From: Craterostigma plantagineum
Taxonomy: Eukaryota > Streptophyta > Magnoliopsida > Lamiales > Linderniaceae
Assembly: GCA_027422505.1 (NCBI GenBank)
Contig: JAPQWV010000005.1
Coordinates: 14,079,501-14,143,500 of the forward strand
Direction: 5' to 3'
DNA length: 64,000 nucleotides
The position numbers and the translations under genes are program-made. Under the pieces are notes generated by a model. It worked only from the letters and a program-made list of their open reading frames with translations, was not told the origin of the DNA and did no database searches. The stretch's first letter is position 1; each line of letters opens with the position of its first letter. Positions 58,666-64,000 of the stretch are shown here, piece after piece.

Positions 58666-59221
58666 GACGAGATGGTTGATTTGATTAACTCGGGGCCTTA
58701 CATTTACAAGAAAACAAACCCGCCGTATGCTGCCCATCCCGACGAACCGCGAGAAACCCCAAAGGAAAGGAGCGTGACGACGGAAGAAAGGAGTATGGCA
58801 AACCTCGACAACATTGCCAAAGATACATTGTTCAAAACCTTGGACGTGAGTACCTTCAGGCAGGTTATGATGTGCTCAACCGCGAAGGAAGTGTGGGCCA
58901 AACTCTGCCAGATCTGCGAAGGAAACGAGCAGACAAAGGAAAACAAGCTCGTCGTGGCCATCCAGAAATACGACACCGTAAGATGAAGCCAGGCGAAACC
59001 ATGGCAGAGTTCGAGGAACGGTTCAACTCCATCATCAACGACCTCTCGATGCTGGGAAGACAGCTCGAGAACAGGGACATGGCTATCAAAGTCAAGAAAG
59101 CTCTCCCATGAAAATGGGACGTCAAGACCATGGCCATGCCAGAGTCGAAAGACTTGAGCAAACTAATGCCGCGTGACCTCTTTGCAGATTTGAAGGCCTA
59201 TGAGTTCGAACTCCAGATTTG
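58666..59221 (+). pseudogene. Copia gag fragment fused to the accessory ORF (array copy 1)
   Basis: From GACGAGATGG at 58666 the sequence is the gag of the tandem units but lacks its first 30 codons, which are replaced in frame by the aORF. The fused frame runs to 58986. It includes the UBN2-type block (LDNIAKDTLFKTLDVSTFRQ, EVWAKLCQICEGNEQTKENK). A missing base near 58980 and a TGA near 59110 break it, as in all other copies. It differs at several sites from copies 2-4 (for example PPYAAHP for PPLAAHP). Confidence 0.82.
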
Positions 59222-59360
59222 AACTCAACATAATTGAGTATACCGGTTACACATAGGTGAAACCGGATACCAGTCAGCAGTTCATCAAGCGCGATTAGTA
59301 ACCGGATCAAGACTGCTAACGGAAGCTCACTGAAGGCCGGAATGCAGATACCGGACGTGC

Positions 59361-59366
59361 CACGTG
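59361..59366 (+). promoter_or_regulatory. G-box (CACGTG) in the LTR-like U3
   Basis: CACGTG within GCCACGTGGAC, about 240 bp upstream of the TATA-like box. It is the binding core for plant bZIP and bHLH factors and recurs in each unit (about 60984 and 62608). Confidence 0.5.
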
Positions 59367-59599
59367 GACAAAGATTCAAATTTATACAAGGCGCGACAAG
59401 TTGATTACTTTTGACAAGCATTTAATGTAAGGCTGCAAGGAGGAGCCAAGTTGAACTCCAGTCAAGCTTAAAATAGAATAAAGCAAATGGCACAATGCGA
59501 ACTGCAACAACCGGACAGACCCATTTTGGGGTAAAGGCATTTAATACATTGTCCGATACGAGGAGTTATCTCACAACGGTCTTCTCAATCAAGCCCAGC

Positions 59600-59609
59600 T
59601 TTTAAATAG
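59600..59609 (+). promoter_or_regulatory. TATA-like box of the LTR-like segment
   Basis: TTTTAAATAG, placed about 570 bp before the LTR end and followed by purine-rich AGAGAAGAGG. It recurs in each unit (near 61224 and 62848). Confidence 0.55.
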
Positions 59610-60169
59610 TAGAGAAGAGGCATGAAGACCTTTGCGACACTTTATCACGAGAAATCAAATACGAGAGAAAGCTCAGCTCAAAGCGAAGAAAAAAAATTTG
59701 GTGTTGTCCACACTGTACTGTTTAGTAAGTGAACGTTTCGCAAGGGACTGTAAAAAGCTCTTGAAAGAGGCGGACTGTAAAAAACTGTCTAGTGGTGTCT
59801 AGGAGTTTAGTTAGATGAGTATAACCGGGGGGTTGTACTGTGAGTCTAGCTACAAAAATTAAAACGGGGCTAGTAACGAAGCCAAATCTTCTAGAAATAG
59901 CCTTTCTTGCGGGAGAGGGGGAGACATAGGAGACTTTGCTCGGAACTTCCAAAACAAATCTCTGTGTTCATTCGTAAACACACACACACACACACGTGTC
60001 ATATCACACATCCGGTCTCAGTTCAATAACTGACCGGTTCGCTTCCGCACAAAGTCACATTCGCCAGTATCAAGCACCGGTATCCAACCCTAACCGATTA
60101 AGAATCGAAAAACATCCAAGTGTGTATTAAGCTCCTCCATATAAAAACGATCACCGATCCTAACAACTG

Positions 60170-60184
60170 TTATCAAAGCGGGTT
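60170..60184 (+). other. Primer binding site of array unit
   Basis: TTATCAAAGCGGGTT resembles the initiator tRNA-Met complement (TGGTATCAGAGC...). It sits just after the LTR-like end and 15 bases before the gag ATG at 60199. The same site is found near 61794 and 63414. Confidence 0.7.
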
Positions 60185-60198
60185 GCCTGATATTCACC

Positions 60199-60842
60199 AT
60201 GACTTCTTCTAGTAAGCTGCCGATGTTTAGCAGGGAAAACATAATTGAATGGAAGATAAGGATAATGACCCATCTCTGTGCACAAGATGACGAGATGGTT
60301 GATTTGATTAAATCGGGGCCTTACATTTACAAGAAAACAAACCCGCCGCTTGCTGCCCATCCCGACGAACCGCGAGAAACCCCAAAGGAAAGGAGCGTGA
60401 CGACGGAAGAAAGGAGTATGGCAAACCTCGACAACATTGCCAAAGATACATTGTTCAAAACCTTGGACGTGAGTACCTTCAGGCAGGTTATGATGTGCTC
60501 AACCGCGAAGGAAGTGTGGGCCAAACTCTGCCAGATCTGCGAAGGAAACGAGCAGACAAAGGAAAACAAGCTCGTCGTGGCCATCCAGAAATACGACACC
60601 GTAAGATGAAGCCAGGCCAAACCATGGCAGAGTTCGAGGAACGGTTCAACTCCATCATCAACGACCTCTCGATGCTGGGAAGACAGCTCGAGAACAGGGA
60701 CATGGCTATCAAAGTCAAGAAAGCTCTCCCATGAAAATGGGACGTCAAGACCATGGCCATGCCAGAGTCGAAAGACTTGAGCAAACTAATGCCGCGTGAC
60801 CTCTTTGCAGATTTGAAGGCCTATGAGTTCGAACTCCAGATT
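60199..60842 (+). pseudogene. Copia gag 5' part, array copy 2
   Basis: ATG 60199 begins MTSSSKLPMFSRENIIEWK, a usual copia gag start, followed by a UBN2-type region (EVWAKLCQICEGNEQTKENK). The frame closes at 60609 because one base appears missing. It continues in the next frame as KMKPGQTMAEFEERFNSIIN to a TGA at about 60732, and the reading continues KWDVKTMAMPESKDL...YEFELQI to the LTR-like start. About 215 codons are present in total; the rest of gag and all of pol are absent. Confidence 0.85.
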
Positions 60843-61789
60843 TGAACTCAACATAATTGAGTATACCGGTTACACATAGGTGAAACCGGATACCAGTCAG
60901 CAGTTCATCAAGCGCGATTAGTAACCGGATCAAGACTGCTAACGGAAGCTCACTGAAGGCCGGAATGCAGATACCGGACGTGCCACGTGGACAAAGATTC
61001 AAATTTATACAAGGCGCGACAAGTTGATTACTTTTGACAAGCATTTAATGTAAGGCTGCAAGGAGGAGCCAAGTTGAACTCCAGTCAAGCTTAAAATAGA
61101 ATAAAGCAAATGGCACAATGCGAACTGCAACAACCGGACAGACCCATTTTGGGGGTAAAGGCATTTAATACATTGTCCGATACGAGGAGTTATCTCACAA
61201 CGGTCTTCTCAATCAAGCCCAGCTTTTAAATAGTAGAGAAGAGGCATGAAGACCTTTGCGACACTTTATCACGAGAAATCAAATACGAGAGAAAGCTCAG
61301 CTCAAAGCGAAGAAAAAAAATTTGGTGTTGTCCACACTGTACTGTTTAGTAAGTGAACGTTTCGTAAGGGACTGTAAAAAGCTCTTGAAAGAGGCGGACT
61401 GTAAAAAACTGTCTAGTGGTGTCTATGAGTTTAGTTAGATGAGTATAACCGGGGGGTTGTACTGTGAGTCTAGCTACAAAAATTAAAACGGGGCTAGTAA
61501 CGAAGCCAAATCTTCTAGAAATAGCCTTTCTTGCGGGAGAGGGGGAGACATAGGAGACTTTGCTCGGAACTTCCAAAACAAATCTCTGTGTTCATTCGTA
61601 AACACACACACACACACACGTGTCATATCACACATCCGGTCTCAGTTCAATAACTGACCGGTTCGCTTCCGCACAAAGTCACATTCGCCAGTATCAAGCA
61701 CCGGTATCCAACCCTAACCGATTAAGAATCGAAAAACATCCAAGTGTGTATTAAGCTCCTCCATATAAAAACGATCACCGATCCTAACA
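60843..61789 (+). mobile_element. LTR-like segment of array unit 2
   Basis: Same structure as 59220-60165, with a TATA-like box near 61224 and a CA microsatellite near 61603. Distinguishing bases are TTTCGTAAGG (TTTCGCAAGG in the other two) and GTCTATGAG (GTCTAGGAG in the others). Confidence 0.7.
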
Positions 61790-61822
61790 ACTGTTATCAA
61801 AGCGGGTTGCCTGATATTCACC

Positions 61823-62466
61823 ATGACTTCTTCTAGTAAGCTGCCGATGTTTAGCAGGGAAAACATAATTGAATGGAAGATAAGGATAATGACCCATCTC
61901 TGTGCACAAGATGACGAGATGGTTGATTTGATTAAATCGGGGCCTTACATTTACAAGAAAACAAACCCGCCGCTTGCTGCCCATCCCGACGAACCGCGAG
62001 AAACCCCAAAGGAAAGGAGCGTGACGACGGAAGAAAGGAGTATGGCAAACCTCGACAACATTGCCAAAGATACATTGTTCAAAACCTTGGACGTGAGTAC
62101 CTTCAGGCAGGTTATGATGTGCTCAACCGCGAAGGAAGTGTGGGCCAAACTCTGCCAGATCTGCGAAGGAAACGAGCAGACAAAGGAAAACAAGCTCGTC
62201 GTGGCCATCCAGAAATACGACACCGTAAGATGAAGCCAGGCCAAACCATGGCAGAGTTCGAGGAACGGTTCAACTCCATCATCAACGACCTCTCGATGCT
62301 GGGAAGACAGCTCGAGAACAGGGACATGGCTATCAAAGTCAAGAAAGCTCTCCCATGAAAATGGGACGTCAAGACCATGGCCATGCCAGAGTCGAAAGAC
62401 TTGAGCAAACTAATGCCGCGTGACCTCTTTGCAGATTTGAAGGCCTATGAGTTCGAACTCCAGATT
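61823..62466 (+). pseudogene. Copia gag 5' part, array copy 3
   Basis: Identical by eye to copy 2 in its coding part, with the same frameshift at the DTVR end (62233) and the same TGA near 62356. Confidence 0.85.
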
Positions 62467-63409
62467 TGAACTCAACATAATTGAGTATACCGGTTACACA
62501 TAGGTGAAACCGGATACCAGTCAGCAGTTCATCAAGCGCGATTAGTAACCGGATCAAGACTGCTAACGGAAGCTCACTGAAGGCCGGAATGCAGATACCG
62601 GACGTGCCACGTGGACAAAGATTCAAATTTATACAAGGCGCGACAAGTTGATTACTTTTGACAAGCATTTAATGTAAGGCTGCAAGGAGGAGCCAAGTTG
62701 AACTCCAGTCAAGCTTAAAATAGAATAAAGCAAATGGCACAATGCGAACTGCAACAACCGGACAGACCCATTTTGGGGGTAAAGGCATTTAATACATTGT
62801 CCGATACGAGGAGTTATCTCACAACGGTCTTCTCAATCAAGCCCAGCTTTTAAATAGTAGAGAAGAGGCATGAAGACCTTTGCGACACTTTATCACGAGA
62901 AATCAAATACGAGAGAAAGCTCAGCTCAAAGCGAAGAAAAAAAATTTGGTGTTGTCCACACTGTACTGTTTAGTAAGTGAACGTTTCGCAAGGGACTGTA
63001 AAAAGCTCTTGAAAGAGGCGGACTGTAAAAAACTGTCTAGTGGTGTCTAGGAGTTTAGTTAGATGAGTATAACCGGGGGGTTGTACTGTGAGTCTAGCTA
63101 CAAAAATTAAAACGGGGCTAGTAACGAAGCCAAATCTTCTAGAAATAGCCTTTCTTGCGGGAGAGGGGGAGACATAGGAGACTTTGCTCGGAACTTCCAA
63201 AACAAATCTCTGTGTTCATTCGTAAACACACACACACACGTGTCATATCACACATCCGGTCACAGTTCAATAACTGACCGGTTCGCTTCCGCACAAAGTC
63301 ACATTCGCCAGTATCAAGCACCGGTATCCAACCCTAACCGATTAAGAATCGAAAAACATCCAAGTGTGTATTAAGCTCCTCCATATAAAAATGATCACCG
63401 ATCCTAACA
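62467..63409 (+). mobile_element. LTR-like segment of array unit 3
   Basis: Same structure as the other units; the CA microsatellite near 63225 is shorter, which accounts for most of the shorter period. One substitution (AAAATGATCACC for AAAACGATCACC) marks this copy. Confidence 0.7.
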
Positions 63410-63442
63410 ACTGTTATCAAAGCGGGTTGCCTGATATTCACC

Positions 63443-64000
63443 ATGACTTCTTCTAGTAAGCTGCCGATGTTTAGCAGGGAAAACATAATTGAATGGAAGA
63501 TAAGGATAATGACCCATCTCTGTGCACAAGATGACGAGATGGTTGATTTGATTAAATCGGGGCCTTACATTTACAAGAAAACAAACCCGCCGCTTGCTGC
63601 CCATCCCGACGAACCGCGAGAAACCCCAAAGGAAAGGAGCGTGACGACGGAAGAAAGGAGTATGGCAAACCCCGACAACATTGCCAAAGATACATTGTTC
63701 AAAACCTTGGACGTGAGTACCTTCAGGCAGGTTATGATGTGCTCAACCGCGAAGGAAGTGTGGGCCAAACTCTGCCAGATCTGCGAAGGAAACGAGCAGA
63801 CAAAGGAAAACAAGCTCGTCGTGGCCATCCAGAAATACGACACCGTAAGATGAAGCCAGGCCAAACCATGGCAGAGTTCGAGGAACGGTTCAACTCCATC
63901 ATCAACGACCTCTCGATGCTGGGAAGACAGCTCGAGAACAGGGACATGGCTATCAAAGTCAAGAAAGCTCTCCCATGAAAATGGGACGTCAAGACCATGG
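63443..64000 (+). pseudogene. Copia gag 5' part, array copy 4, cut by the window end
   Basis: Begins at ATG 63443 after the same primer binding site. It differs from copy 2 in one visible codon (ANPDN for ANLDN) and carries the same frameshift and TGA. It runs off the window. Confidence 0.85.

Larger units (their letters stand above)
59220..60165 (+). mobile_element. LTR-like segment of array unit 1
   Basis: The segment starts near TGAACTCAAC, just after the gag frame is lost, and ends TCCTAACA, four bases before a primer binding site. It has ACCGG-type boxes upstream of a TATA box, a G-box, and a CA microsatellite with a TATAAAAA stretch towards its 3' end. A TG...CA format and position before the primer binding site support an LTR. 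The left limit is uncertain because the short terminal inverted repeat is weak. Length is about 946 bp. Confidence 0.7.
58666..64000 (+). repeat. Tandem array of a 1.62-kb LTR-gag unit, over three copies, continuing past the window
   Basis: The unit starts (by an arbitrary point, GACGAGATGG) at 58666, 60289, 61913 and 63533, giving periods of about 1623, 1624 and 1620 bp. The copies are almost identical by eye. Differences include a few substitutions, one extra G in a G-run near 61150, and different lengths of a CA microsatellite (near 59978, 61603, 63225). Each unit holds an LTR-like segment with TATA box, a primer binding site, and the 5' part of a copia gag. The gag is broken the same way in every copy. 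The right border is outside the window. Confidence 0.95.

Noticed and set aside
56950..58986. A 678-codon open frame as an ordinary host gene
   Set aside because: Its last 107 codons are the gag of the tandem array, its start is only a TTG in a frame that continues upstream past a stop, and part of it recurs at 17718-17940. It is a piece of a decayed retrotransposon ORF.
58666..64000. Array as an assembly error
   Set aside because: Copies differ by substitutions and by CA-repeat length, which argues for true separate copies, though only long reads can settle it.

Overview
This window looks like nested repeat-rich plant chromatin, probably from a flowering plant. The sequence does not let me name the species, and I recognise no ordinary host gene. 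Nearly every long reading frame belongs to a retrotransposon: L1-type LINEs with plant-style ORF1 (DUF4283 plus zinc knuckle), Ty3/gypsy chromoviruses with a C-terminal chromodomain (Tekay/Del-like), and Ty1/copia elements with Sirevirus-like features. A tRNA-derived SINE and a hAT-type MITE are also present.

Layout. 1-1409: LINE fragment (minus), inserted in gypsy A (1410-2591, minus). 2592-8200: gypsy B (minus), with a 3' LTR that carries a small LINE with target-site duplication (TSD), then RT to chromodomain, cut off in RT. 8200-9340: unassigned AT-rich DNA. 9340-14925: gypsy C (plus), decayed, with another LINE insert and a truncated 3' LTR. 14925-17718: gypsy D (minus), with a SINE in gag and a truncated 5' LTR. 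17718-20091: a scrap of an accessory ORF followed by a 5'-truncated LINE. 20286-32555: copia E (minus), carrying a full-length 6-kb LINE (23767-29808) and a small LINE. 32565-50768: copia F (plus), head to head with E, carrying a small LINE and the complete 10.85-kb gypsy H (39453-50300, minus). 50769-55331: noncoding DNA with several polypurine tracts, a hAT MITE, imperfect repeats and a dense field of a TCGATCGCAAA-like motif. 55332-58665: a long decayed accessory ORF (aORF) preceded by a strong splice-acceptor-like sequence. 58666 to the window end: a tandem array of a 1.62-kb unit, each an LTR-like segment with TATA box, a tRNA-Met-type primer binding site and the 5' part of a copia gag.

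How it fits together. Target-site duplications give part of the nesting order: LINEs inside B, C and E, gypsy H inside F, the SINE inside D, and the MITE inside the region after F. Gypsy H is the youngest large insertion: its two 3.09-kb LTRs differ at only about fifteen sites by eye, and its 1422-codon gag-pol is broken by one apparent single-base deletion before the chromodomain. The full-length LINE is also young; its ORF1 is broken by a 22-bp tandem duplication. Most other copies are dead. The parts most worth a second look are the tandem LTR-gag array, the aORF with its possible intron (a second fragment lies 40 kb away), the head-to-head copia pair forming a long interrupted inverted repeat, and the unusual motif-dense noncoding stretches.
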